Below are positions 34,869-44,319 of a stretch of DNA of 64,000 nucleotides, piece after piece. The translations under genes were made by a program, and so were the position numbers. Origin of the DNA: Clonostachys chloroleuca. Its lineage: Eukaryota; Ascomycota; Sordariomycetes; Hypocreales; Bionectriaceae. Positions within the stretch are counted from its first letter, which is position 1; the number at the start of each line of letters is the position of its first letter. Below the pieces are notes generated by a model. That model did not search any database, was not told the origin of the DNA, and worked only from the letters and a program-made list of their open reading frames with translations. The DNA lies in assembly GCA_037952775.1 (NCBI GenBank), contig JBANAY010000003.1, positions 2,170,001-2,234,000 of the forward strand, read 5' to 3'.

Positions 34869-36224
34869 ATGCTGACCTACACATATGCCGAGGCCGAGTG
34901 GGATGATGTAGTCCACGATGACGAGTCAGTCCAGGCCGAAGCCGATCGGTTGAACAATCCAAAGATGGACAAATCCACTCAGGAACTGGTTCAATGGATT
35001 AAAGATCTTTTTGCCTCTGGTGCAAAGCTGTGGACGAAGGAGATGCTATCCGATATCGAAGCTAAACTAGCACAAAACCCGCTTCCAGAGACAATTTCTA
35101 TACGAAGCAGTGCGTATTCCGCATGAGCCCATAGCGACCTAGACTTGGCTTTAGGGCTAACCTTCAGGAATAAGTGAATGGAAAGAGAATCGGACAACTT
35201 GTGCCTTCCCCACCACCAATCAAAACTTCTGGTGGTGATGAAATTCCGTTAGTTCCAAATTGATTTCCTCACTAGGTGATACTTCACTTACGCTAGATTA
35301 CAACAGTTCGATCGCAGTTGGATTTGAATTGTACCAAAGCATCATCGAGAGAGCAGAGCAAAGTATGTTGGAGTCCAATAGGGACCACTATTCCCGTTTC
35401 ACTCAGGAAGAAATCCAAACACTCGCCACTCGAGGTGTCAGGATATGTTTTTCAACGTTTGGAAAATCAACTGCCGAGTATTCCAAGGTGCAGCAATCCT
35501 GGGTCCAAGCTCGACAGAATTGGCTCAACAGTAGCCTATGTAAGGAGCTATCTGAGATTATTGGAAGTACTGTTGATAAATCAAGAGCAGTCACAAGAAT
35601 CGTCTGCTTCGGACTGGGAAGTCTAGCCAGATCTATTGAAGATCCCATTCGTATGGCGGATGACGGCCTACCGATTCATGGCCCGGGAACGCAACATGCT
35701 GCAGCACTCACATTGTCAACAATTCTAGGCGAACGGCTGGGCAGAGAGCCACTTCCTGTTATGGTTCAGGATCCAGCGTACAGCGAGGCTGATAAGAAAA
35801 TATTGGAAGAAGTCGGCATCGAGGTGATAGGTGGCTTCGGGTCTCTCGGCTTCACGCATGTTGATGAAGAGACAATCGTGTTCAGTTGTCATCCCAATAT
35901 ACCAGTGAGGCAGATTGTGGCCGACATCGCCAAACCAGCGGCCATGATATGGAATAAAGGTCGCTATTCTGAAGAAAAAGCTGAATACAAGGTCATTACG
36001 AGGCAAGGGAAGGAGGGATTATCTGCGTGAGTGTCTATCCTACCACTATATGCCAAGCGCATATGCATACGGAACCAACGGAATTCTCACTCCAATTTAG
36101 GCCATATTATACCGACCACGACTCGCCCCGCACAGCGAAACTACTCCAAGACTATGACGAATTTGAGTTGCCTAATTGTTACTCTCGCTTTGGCGATCTG
36201 GCCATCTACGTGCGGAAGGGATGA
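34869..36224 (+). CDS. SRR1-like domain protein, about 373 aa
   Basis: Resembles fungal proteins with an SRR1 domain (named after the plant light-signalling protein SENSITIVITY TO RED LIGHT REDUCED 1); molecular function in fungi is unclear. Exons: 34869-35106, about 35275-36029 and about 36101-36224, phase kept. Supporting blocks are RIVCFGLGSLAR (Rossmann-like first strand), QHAAALTLSTIL, PVMVQDPAYSEADKKILEEVGIEVI, and the domain end ETIVFSCHPNIPVRQIVADI with PAAMIWN. The last exon adds YDEFELPNCYSRFGDLAIYVRK, a usual fungal C-terminus. The first intron is long for this window (about 168 bp), and a tiny extra exon inside it cannot be ruled out. The N-terminal 80 residues are acidic and less conserved. 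Confidence 0.82.
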
Positions 36225-37348
36225 TCAATACTTAATGACTATCTGAATGACGGACAGAGCGGACACGGAAGCGTAAACGGGAGCTTTATTAAAAAGTAAG
36301 AATATAATTAGGAAAATTGACTTTTCTTTTACGGTTCGCCCTATCGGTCTTCATTATTACCGCCTACTGTAGTGTACCTTATGTTTGAAGTTGATAAATA
36401 GTACATGGATTAAAATGGTTCAGGTGCTACTAATACAAGGCTATGTCAGGCAGGCCGCTCACGACTTGAAGAGTCGTGGTCACCCCTTCCCCTGAGCTGC
36501 TATAGCGCAGGACTTTTTGAATGGCAATGTACTATTTTCCCAAGAACATACGTGGTACTTCACATTATGAATTTTTCTTTCTCAGAGGAGGCTTCAATCA
36601 ACTCTATATAGGTGCTTTTTCACACTTACACTACTCAGCCTAGACCAGAAACTCGCCTGACTAACCTTTGCAGAATGAGGCAAGCCATACAACTTGACTG
36701 TTACTGTCTGCACTAGAATCTAGCTGGCTGCTCTCAGCGCATTAGAGTAATTTCATTAGGACGATGACATGGACAAGTCTTGGCATGAAGGCACGGGTGT
36801 TGTGCCGTTTCAAGTCTGGAAAGTAGGAGGCTAAGGCCAACGCATCACACCACTACCACTCTAGCATAATTGGCAAACCCATGGGTTTTGGCGTGATGTG
36901 AATACCAGAACGCCAGGCTTAAAATAAAACTAGTATTCAGAACAATAGATGCTTTTTTTCAATAGTCATACGGGCAAGAAGCCATTGTTTTAAGAGAAAG
37001 CTTCGATGGTGCCATCTAGTGAAACATCTTCAAAAGGACGAACTGCTCCGCTGCGGCTTACAAAAAGACGAAGATGCCAATGCACACTACTATGCGGGTC
37101 GAGAGCCAGTTCAGGAGTAGCATCTTTATATGGGCACAGCCTAGGAAGTGCCGACAGCTGTCAATTTCAGGCATTGCAGCTTGGGCCAACCAATCAAGCC
37201 CAGTGAATGTCATCAAGTTCATGCAGCCACCAGCTAGCATGGGTCGCTTACGCTGTCAGATGTATAAGACTCTTGTCAGTAATCGATACTTTTTTCTTCA
37301 TGGGATTCTCTAGTTCTTTGTTTTTTTTTTTTTAAACAAATTCTAAAT
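36225..37348. other. 1.1 kb intergenic region
   Basis: No gene seen. A perfect 7 bp inverted repeat with a 5-base loop (CACGACTTGAAGAGTCGTG) lies near 36458-36476; it has no T run and no clear role. A T run (about 14) sits at 37320-37333, just upstream of the next start codon. Confidence 0.45.
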
Positions 37349-38092
37349 ATGAATCTTCAGAGGAGGATTGCTGTCAATATCTTGGCGTTGCCAGTCGCCT
37401 TTGCCGCAGATGTCCCGCGCATAATGGAATACCAGAGATACTCGTTGATTATCCGAGACGACGATGATGATGATGATTCCGATGATGATGATAAGAAGCG
37501 CGCTCTGGCCAAGGGTGCGATTATCGGCATCGTTGTCGGTGTTGTCGCGTTTGTTGTCTTTGCTCTTGTTGCAGCCGTCTGTCTCTGCCGTTTGAAGCTT
37601 AAAAGAAAGAAGGAGAGAAATGATAGAGACGGCTCTCAAGACAATGAAAAGAGTATCAGGATTGAAAATAGAAGTAATGATGTCGATGTCAGCTACAGTC
37701 TCGGCAACGACCCAGCCGTGGGCAACAATATTGACATCTTGAGAGATATGGGCCTCCAAGACGAGATCCACCACGAAACGCCCAGAAATACTTACAACAA
37801 CAATAACACTACGAATTCTCCCAGTCAAATCGGTCCCCACAATCAGATAACGCCCGCGGAGAACCTAGCTGCCAATGTCGACGCCAGGTCCGGCGCCCAC
37901 GTTGGCGGGAGTCAGTACGAGATGAACACTGCCAGAACCGTCATCTCCGAAAATCAGGGCCTAGATAATTTTAGACACACGATTATCAGCGTCAGCAGTA
38001 TGGACGACGATGATGATAATAATCGCTACGAACACGCGCCTGAAAAGTACGGAAGCCGCGGATCCTTCAGCAACCCCCAGAATGCCATTTAG
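37349..38092 (+). CDS. Small type I single-pass membrane protein with acidic ectodomain, 247 aa
   Basis: One exon. It has a signal peptide (MNLQRRIAVNILALPVAFA), an ectodomain of only about 35 residues dominated by Asp (DDDDDDDSDDDDKKR), and one strong membrane helix (AIIGIVVGVVAFVVFALVAAV). CLCRLKLKRKK follows as a positive stop-transfer, then a polar, Asn-rich cytoplasmic tail of about 160 residues. I do not recognise a family. The plan resembles fungal sensor-like or cell-wall-stress membrane proteins but lacks their long Ser/Thr stalk. Its convergent neighbour is a BIM1-like protein with a very similar membrane helix. The start is fixed by the signal peptide. Confidence 0.65.
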   Translation: MNLQRRIAVNILALPVAFAADVPRIMEYQRYSLIIRDDDDDDDSDDDDKKRALAKGAIIGIVVGVVAFVVFALVAAVCLCRLKLKRKKERNDRDGSQDNEKSIRIENRSNDVDVSYSLGNDPAVGNNIDILRDMGLQDEIHHETPRNTYNNNNTTNSPSQIGPHNQITPAENLAANVDARSGAHVGGSQYEMNTARTVISENQGLDNFRHTIISVSSMDDDDDNNRYEHAPEKYGSRGSFSNPQNAI

Positions 38093-38796
38093 AGGCAACG
38101 GAAACGAGAGTAGTATTGGAACTATTACTCGCCCATGACTCAGTGTCCCATCACTTGGCAAAACGACTGGCTCGCCAGTAGCCAACCTACATCTCATCCC
38201 AGCCACCTACGAACTCCGAGCTAATATCCGAGCAAAGACTGGGGTGGTCGCCACACGTATTCGCAGTGAAGGATCTCGAGATGTGGGATACCGGCGCCAA
38301 GTCGGAAAGCCAATTTTCAGGTCAGATGGAATCAATTGTATCCAGTTTTATTCATGGATAGGGGTGATTCCCTGCTTTGGTAGGCGGACCTTTGATCGAC
38401 AGTGTTTCCCAGGTTGGAGTACAAATGGCCGACCAGCGCAGGGGTGGTTTCCAGGTTTTTGCAAACAATCCATGGTCACCTCCTGATTCTGGGATGGCGT
38501 GTCAAAATATGTTTTGTCAAGATGTATCATTCGGTGTATGTATTAGTCAACGTTGTTGGAAGTTGTTTTCCCTTGCAGGCACAGGAGTCGGGCCAAGTTG
38601 TCTCAAGGTGCTCAAAGTCTGAGCTATCATTAACTTGATTATAGAGGTCATCTATATACAGAGATCATAATCCTTCCAAGACATAATGGGCCTGAACCTC
38701 AACAGTTAAGTGAGGCCCAATGGAATATCCCTGTGAATAACATGATGCGTAAATCCCCCGTTTCCTCTCCTCCCAAGCGGCTATTTATGTAACCAT
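38093..38796. other. Convergent 3' spacer
   Basis: Between the 247-residue membrane protein and the BIM1-like gene. Short overlapping frames on the plus strand have no family features. No gene seen. Confidence 0.5.
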
Positions 38797-39815
38797 TTAA
38801 AGGTTGTTCAAGCGAACACTGTTGTTAGAGGTAGAGTCCTTGCCCACTGCACCTTCAACGCCCTGTTCAAACTTCTGCTGTCGGACGACTCTGTTCTTCT
38901 GAAGTCTACGGCGGTAGAGGAAGATTGCGGCGAGAAGGATGATGGCGACACCAGCGACGGATCCAACAACAATGCCAGCAATGGCACCCTTAGAGAGACC
39001 ACCGCCACCGCTAGACGAACTACCATCCTTGGATGAATCAGATCCGCTGTTTGAGCTTCCAGTAGCTGTGCTGGTGGGAGCTGCAGAGGTGACGGAAACG
39101 GAAGAGTGGAAGTCGAAACCAGGTCCAGCCTCATCATCAGCATCGGGTTCGGTGGCGTTGAAGCAGGGGATGGAAATGGTGAAGGCCTTCTCCTCAACGA
39201 ATTTGACATCCGCGCAAGCATAGAATGTTTGGTTCTCAGGCTTATCAAAGTCGGCAATATACTTGATCTGGAAAGTGGCGTAGTCACCGCTCTTGACATA
39301 GTCGGGAATGTCGCCGACGGGAACGCAGGTGTGGCCAAGCTCCATCTCACGGAACTGCTCGGGGGATGTTATTACTTTGAAGTCATTGTTCGACTTGGGG
39401 TCTATTTTCCTATTAGCCCTTCACTTTCAAACAAACACGAGGTGATCCTGATAGGAGAAGGGATAGAGACATACCGGACATGTAAGCAACGCTGAGCTGG
39501 ATGTCGTAAGACTCATCCTGGGCAACGAGAGCAACTTGGCCCTTGTCTACATTGATTCTGTTAGATGAAGTTTCTAATAGTTTGGTTTTCCACCGGTCGA
39601 TGGAAAAGAAACTTACCCAGAGGGAAGTCAGTTCTGTTGCTATTGTTGGGAGAGGCAATAGAACCACATGGGGCGGTGTTGTCAGCGTCCCCAGACCAGA
39701 CCCGATCGGGAGGCCACATAAAGGCAGCAGGGCCCATGTTCTTGTACTTCGGCTCCTGGCCGGAGGCGAAAGAGGCCAACAGGACCAGGCCGGCGGTGAC
39801 GGACTTAGAAAACAT
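38797..39815 (-). CDS. BIM1/X325-like secreted-domain protein with transmembrane anchor, about 290 aa
   Basis: Three exons: 39815 to about 39617, about 39547-39475, and about 39400-38797. A signal peptide (MFSKSVTAGLVLLASFASG) precedes the ectodomain: MGPAAFMWPPDRVWS, NTAPCGS, NRTDFPL, then an Ig-like beta region ending with TFYACADVKFVE. This CG.../NRT.FP arrangement is that of the X325/BIM1 copper-binding, LPMO-fold family, which acts in copper uptake in Cryptococcus (BIM1). Here the mature protein starts QEPKYKNM, so the N-terminal His needed for the copper site in true members is not at the predicted cleavage point. A Ser/Gly stalk leads to a membrane helix (KGAIAGIVVGSVAGVAIILLA) and a basic cytoplasmic tail, in place of a GPI signal. 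Copper binding is doubtful. Confidence 0.78.
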
Positions 39816-40994
39816 TGTGCAGCGAACCGAGATTACGATGGAGAAAGGGGTATCAAGAGGAACAGTGAGCAAAGGCAAAAGGACTCACGCATATTTCCGA
39901 GAGCCCAACGGTCGGTTGGCCACTTCATATACTTGATATCGCCAAGTCTGCCAGCCCCTCTTTTCGCTATGGCGACAACACAACCCGCCTCCAACAGCAT
40001 CTGCGGTAACCTTGCCCCATCACGGCCGAGGGCAAGAAAACTCTGCCACCACCTCTCTCCCGGAGAGATGATCTATTGATTTTGGGCCCAACTCCGGTTA
40101 AACCGGGAATGAGGGGGGAGGAGCCCGCAGACCAGCCAATACGAACAAGTGGCATGCAAGAAGCGGCATTCACCGTCGTATCAACGAGCTCTCAAGTGTC
40201 ATCTGGGATGCAAGTACATGCAGCCAAGACTCCAAGAGCTTCCTCTTTTTAACCCGTGTCACATGTTAGCGCCCTAGTCAAAACAACTATTGCTACCAGC
40301 CAAGCAGGCAAATTCGGGCCTGCGGGCTCCGGAGGTGAGGCATTATTATCAGATGATCAGATAACCAAGGATTAAATAATCTTATCTGATGGTGGGGGTC
40401 CCGTTCATTGGCCGAGAGCCCGTATGGCCCATAAAACAGGGTCAACGCTCTGCTTGTCAATTTACTGTTAACTCCTACCTTAAAGGCCTTCGACCAGGGT
40501 CCGCTTGGCTAAGGCCGGTCTCGCTACCTTTATATTCAATAAAACTGAACGCGGTGGCGAATGAGGATCGAGGGTCAAGGTGGTTCGACTTTCGGAAGGT
40601 AAAATCTTTGCATCGGCCAACCCCTCCTCCAACGGTAGGCCCCCCTTGCGACTCAAAAGTGCGTTTGGCACCATATAGTCATGGATGCGCTCTCGGAGCT
40701 AATGCGAAGAGCGTCACTGCAACATGAACGCCGGATCGAGCAGGGATGAGGCTGGCCAACAGAATCCCAGGTCCGGTTCAGCAAGTGGGTGCTGATGGCG
40801 TCCCTCGCATGCCCGACGGGAGTCTGCAGATTCCGCTCGCTGCAAAAGAAGGGTATAAGTAAGCTTGTTTTCCATCTCCAAATGGGTCGGAGCACACTCG
40901 TCTAGTCCTCTAACTCACAAGACAGAGCCCATCAACACCTTCTCTGATCCATTGACCCTCATTGTCACTCGCTTGAACACCCTCACAGTCCACA
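39816..40994. other. Divergent spacer between BIM1-like and GPI-type wall protein genes
   Basis: 1.2 kb with no convincing gene; open frames overlap on both strands. It holds a cluster of GATA motifs (separate entry). A CA/CT-rich leader (CACTCGTCTAGTCC..., then TTCTCTGATCC) precedes the wall-protein start. Confidence 0.45.
40346..40386. promoter_or_regulatory. Cluster of three GATA-factor motifs
   Basis: TTATC at 40346, GATAA at 40360 and CTTATC at 40381 fall within about 41 bp, in both orientations, in the divergent spacer between two surface-protein genes. Closely paired GATA motifs are the usual site for fungal GATA regulators of nitrogen or iron. Function is inferred. Confidence 0.35.
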
Positions 40995-41891
40995 ATGCGT
41001 TTCTCTACCACCGTCGTCCTGGCAGCTACTGCTGTCAGTGCTGCCTCCATTACCCGCCGCGACACCTTCGAGTTCCCCGAGAACGTTCCTCTGGTTGAGA
41101 AGCGTCAGGAACCTGGTACCCCCCGCTACGAGTGCCACGCCAACTGCGGTAAGATAACACCCCGTCTTTGACAAGCAGTTCTTGCCAAAAACTGACAACT
41201 CCTTAGGTACTGCTCTGCAACTCTCCAGGGCGTCGGACTTCAGCTGCGACAACAGCGATTTCACCCACCAGTTCAACGCCTGTCTTGACTGCGCCCTTGA
41301 ATTCGACATCTGGCAGTACTATGGCAGCGGATTGAAGGCCGCCGCCACCAAGTGCGGTCTTGATGCCACCCCCAAGCCCACTGGTAGCACCGGCTCCAGC
41401 AGCGCCCAGTCGACTTCCGCTGCTCCCACTTCCGCCGCTCCCACCTCCGCTGCTCCTACTTCCACCGCCGCGTCCTCTGCTGCCCAGACCTCGGCCGCCC
41501 AGACCTCTGCCGCTTCCTCTAGCGCTGCTGCTTCCTCCACCGCCGCCGTCTCTTCCAGCGGTGCTGCTCCCTCGTCCTCTGCCGTTCAGACTGGCACATC
41601 TCGCTCCGCCTCCGCCTCCAGCGGCGCTGTTGCTTCTTCCACCACCCCGGGCTCTGCTGTCAGTACCCCCACTTCTCGTGTCCCTACCTCCAGCATTGCT
41701 GGTGGCAACTCCGTAAGAACCACTGATTTTCAATGTGTATCCGACTCTTATGCTAACTGTTGATTTACCAGACCATCACCACTGGCTCCCCCAACACCCC
41801 CGTTCCCACTACTGCCGGAGCTGCCCAGCTCTTCGGCTCCACGGGTCTCATTGCTGGCGCTGCCATCTTCGCTGCCGTCAACATGATGTAA
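40995..41891 (+). CDS. GPI-type Ser/Thr/Ala-rich cell-surface protein, 259 aa
   Basis: Three exons: 40995-41148, 41207-41712 and 41772-41891, in phase. A signal peptide (MRFSTTVVLAATAVSAASI) is followed by a propeptide-like ITRR...LVEKR, then a small Cys-bearing domain (six Cys: YECHANCG, FSCDN, FNACLDCALEFDIWQYY, TKCG). Next comes a Ser/Ala/Thr stalk of about 110 residues with repeated SAAPT, expected to be O-mannosylated. The C-terminus (AAQLFGSTGLIAGAAIFAAVN) is hydrophobic with no charged tail, as expected for a GPI-attachment signal. The product should sit in the plasma membrane or cell wall. Minus-strand open frames across the stalk are low-complexity shadows. The CxxC-containing domain is seen in many fungal wall proteins of unknown role. 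Confidence 0.85.
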
Positions 41892-42090
41892 ATTTATACA
41901 ACCTAATCCAGTCGTAGATTGATGTAAAGGGGAGGGAGGGAAACGGATAGCCACCAGCTGCCGCTTGCTCGCTGAGATATTGTACATAACCTTCGTCTCC
42001 CTCATCGGGGAGGTTTAAACATATTTGTAATATCGTTTAATTAGCTACTTTGGAGAGGAAAAGGAAAGAGACAACTCAGAAATACGAGTG

Positions 42091-42510
42091 TTATTTCAAC
42101 GCCATGCCCCCAAATGCTCGATCCAGTGCTGCCCCCTCGTCCGCGACCGCCGCCTGCTGGCTCGTCACGGCCTTTTGCTCCTCCGACTCGTTGTCCATCA
42201 GGCTCTGGTCGCCCCCCGCCTTCTCGGGCTCGAGCATCCTGGCGTCGCTGTCCAGCCAGCCCGGCGCGACCCTCCGCTTCTCTGCCAGCTCCCTGTCGTC
42301 GATGCGCTCTTGGAACTGGCGCAGCTCCCGCTCCGCATCCTCCTGCATTTTTGTGATGTGTGCCTGGAGCGCTCGACAAGATGCTATGATGTCGTCTGGA
42401 TGCGCTGCGTGGCCTGATGAGGAGACTATGTATTTGGGCTTCGGTTGCGACGAGGGGTCGTCTGATGCGGTGGCCACGCCAAGCGACGAGGGCGGGATCG
42501 TGGAAGGCAT
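42091..42510 (-). CDS. Small conserved fungal protein, 139 aa
   Basis: One exon. The start at 42510 (MPSTIPPSSLGVATASDD) is preferred: the frame stays open to 42780, but the added 90 residues look like untranslated leader. The core KPKYIVSSSGHAAHPDDIIASCRAL is followed by a heptad helix (HITKMQEDAERELRQFQERIDDRELAEKR), then RVAPGWLDSDARMLEPE and an acidic C-terminus. This pattern is one I associate with an uncharacterised conserved ascomycete protein. No signal peptide or membrane helix, so probably cytosolic or nuclear. The predicted coiled coil suggests a partner protein. It is divergent from pICln with a 540 bp spacer. Function unknown. Confidence 0.7.
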   Translation of the reverse strand: MPSTIPPSSLGVATASDDPSSQPKPKYIVSSSGHAAHPDDIIASCRALQAHITKMQEDAERELRQFQERIDDRELAEKRRVAPGWLDSDARMLEPEKAGGDQSLMDNESEEQKAVTSQQAAVADEGAALDRAFGGMALK

Positions 42511-43048
42511 GGTCTTGTAGTTGTATGAGAGCGTAGTAGCAGTTGGGAGCGAAACGAAAGGCGACACGGTAAGCGGCACCTGCTCGAGGAGGTGATGAGG
42601 GCCTAGAAGAAGAAGGAAGGTCAGTGTATCTGTAACCAACCACGCCAAGTCAGGGCGGAGTAAGCGTACGGTTATTATGCATTGCGACGCGATCGCCTGG
42701 TCGTCTGAACAGCGCGCACTAGTCGTTTTCTCAGCTCGATGGTATCGTACAGTGCCCTGTGATAGCCGGTCTTCGCTCAATTATCCAATTGACTCGGTGT
42801 GTTGGATGGAATTCAGATGGAAAACAATTTAGGTTTAGGCAGTCGAGTCCCTGCTGATCGTGACGTGATGACGATGGCCATCTGACCTGATAAGATAAGC
42901 ACCCGCTCTAGCAGCAGCACCCCGCGTTAAGCTCAGCTCCTTGGCTGGAAAAAGAAAATCCTGAGCTTCATCAAGACATTCGCGCCAGCAGCCAATACAA
43001 CAATTGTGATACCCCACATCGATCACTGCTGCACACAGATAACTCGCC
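42511..43048. other. Divergent promoter of the small conserved protein and pICln
   Basis: Upstream regions of two genes transcribed away from each other; the minus-strand frame to 42780 is read as leader. No other gene seen. Confidence 0.45.
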
Positions 43049-44028
43049 ATGCCAGTCACCACAATCCGATCCCCTCCTTCGGTAGAGGACTACGTGCCGC
43101 TGGCCGAATACCAATCACAAACCCCCGAGACCTTCATCGGAGGCAAGCCAGTCCTCCACTACCATCTCACCGGCGCAAAGGCCACCATTCCCAAGTCTCA
43201 GTGTGGAGGCTTAGCGCTCTTCCCCGCCGACTCTCCTGCGGCAGAGCAGAGCAGCGCAAATGGCGAGACTGAAGAGCTGGTAGAGCAGCCCGTGACTGTC
43301 TTCGTCAACTCTGAGTAAGAACCGTCCTCAACCTCTCGAACACCGAACACTGACTGACACGTCGCAGAACCTTCACAATCTTCAGCGGCAAGGCTGAGGC
43401 AGGCGCCTCGATCCCCTACCCTTCCATCTCCATCCACGCCATCAAGCAAGTCGGTTCCCAAGGCAGCCCAACCCAAGCCGTCTGGCTCCAGCTCGAGTTC
43501 GCCGACGGGGGCAGCGACGACGACGACTTCAACACCATAGACCTCACCATCATCCCCCCGCCCTCCGAAGACGCCGCCGCCCCATCCCCCGCCAAGCAGC
43601 TGTACGAGGCCGTCGCGAACTGCTCGAACCTGCACCCCGACCCCAACGACGACGAGGAAGATGACGAAGACAACTACGACCGCATCATTTTCGAGGGCAG
43701 CGCCGAGCACGAGGCTCTGGCGGGTTACTCGGGCGTCCTGCGCGGCGCGTCAGACGGGTCCCTGCCCCCTCCCATGCCAGGCAGCGGCGGCTGGATCACG
43801 GCGGACAACGTCCACGAGTACTTCGACGAGGACGGGAACTGGATCGGAGAGGGGGCGAGGAGACCGAGGCCCTCGGCGACGGGGCGGGCAGAACCCGCGG
43901 CAGAAACGAGGTCGAGGGCGAGGGCGAGGGCGAGGGCGTCAACGGAGACGGTCCTGAGGAGTCCAAGCGGCCACGAACAGAGTGAAGTAGAGAGCGAGAG
44001 GACGATGAAAATAATCAGGGTCATCTGA
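43049..44028 (+). CDS. pICln-like protein (methylosome / regulator of volume decrease), with C-terminal frameshift
   Basis: pICln chaperones Sm proteins for spliceosome assembly with the PRMT5 methylosome. Exons 43049-43314 and 43368-44028. The PH-like fold is readable: VEDYVPLAEYQSQTPETF, VLHYHLTGAKATIP, GGLALFPAD, VTVFVNSETFTIF, PYPSISIHAIKQV and VWLQLEFA. An acidic loop (DDEEDDEDNYDRIIFEG) follows, then GSGGWITADNVHEYFDEDGNW. Right after NWIGEG, at the G run 43851-43855, the current frame becomes Arg-rich (RARARARA) and stops at 44028. The adjacent frame instead reads an acidic, Gly-Glu tail ending EESKRPRTE and stopping at 43985, which is the expected family C-terminus. One base seems to be missing from the G run. 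The true gene probably ends at 43985. Confidence 0.85.
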
Positions 44029-44319
44029 CGAGTGCACGAGCAAAGGCGTTTCAACGGAGAAAACATCAGATAAAAAGATAGATGGAATTATTACGCCCTA
44101 TTCAAAACAAATGCCGATGGGAGTACTGGTATGTTTACTTTCAATATGTACATGAGCCCGCCCTCTAGTATTAAATTTCTCAAAGATAGGAATATGTCCG
44201 TCGAAACCGAGAAATCCAAAAATAAAACAAAGGGAAAAAAAAGATCTAGTTGTTGATGAAGAGAAAGGGGAGAAAACTCCCAGACAAATGAAATTTGGAA
44301 AGGAGGTAGATGCCAGTTC
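44029..44319. other. Convergent 3' spacer
   Basis: 3' flanks of pICln and the 872-residue membrane protein gene; A-rich around 44210-44250. Nothing else seen. Confidence 0.5.

Noticed and set aside
36458..36476. Perfect 7 bp inverted repeat with 5-base loop
   Set aside because: Short, isolated and without context; expected by chance in 64 kb.
41203..41733. 176-codon minus-strand frame rich in Gly, Arg and Ser
   Set aside because: Antisense shadow of the Ser/Ala/Thr stalk of the GPI-type protein; composition follows from the repeats.
42511..42780. N-terminal extension of the small conserved protein
   Set aside because: The frame is open but composition is leader-like, and the conserved part starts at MPSTIPPS.
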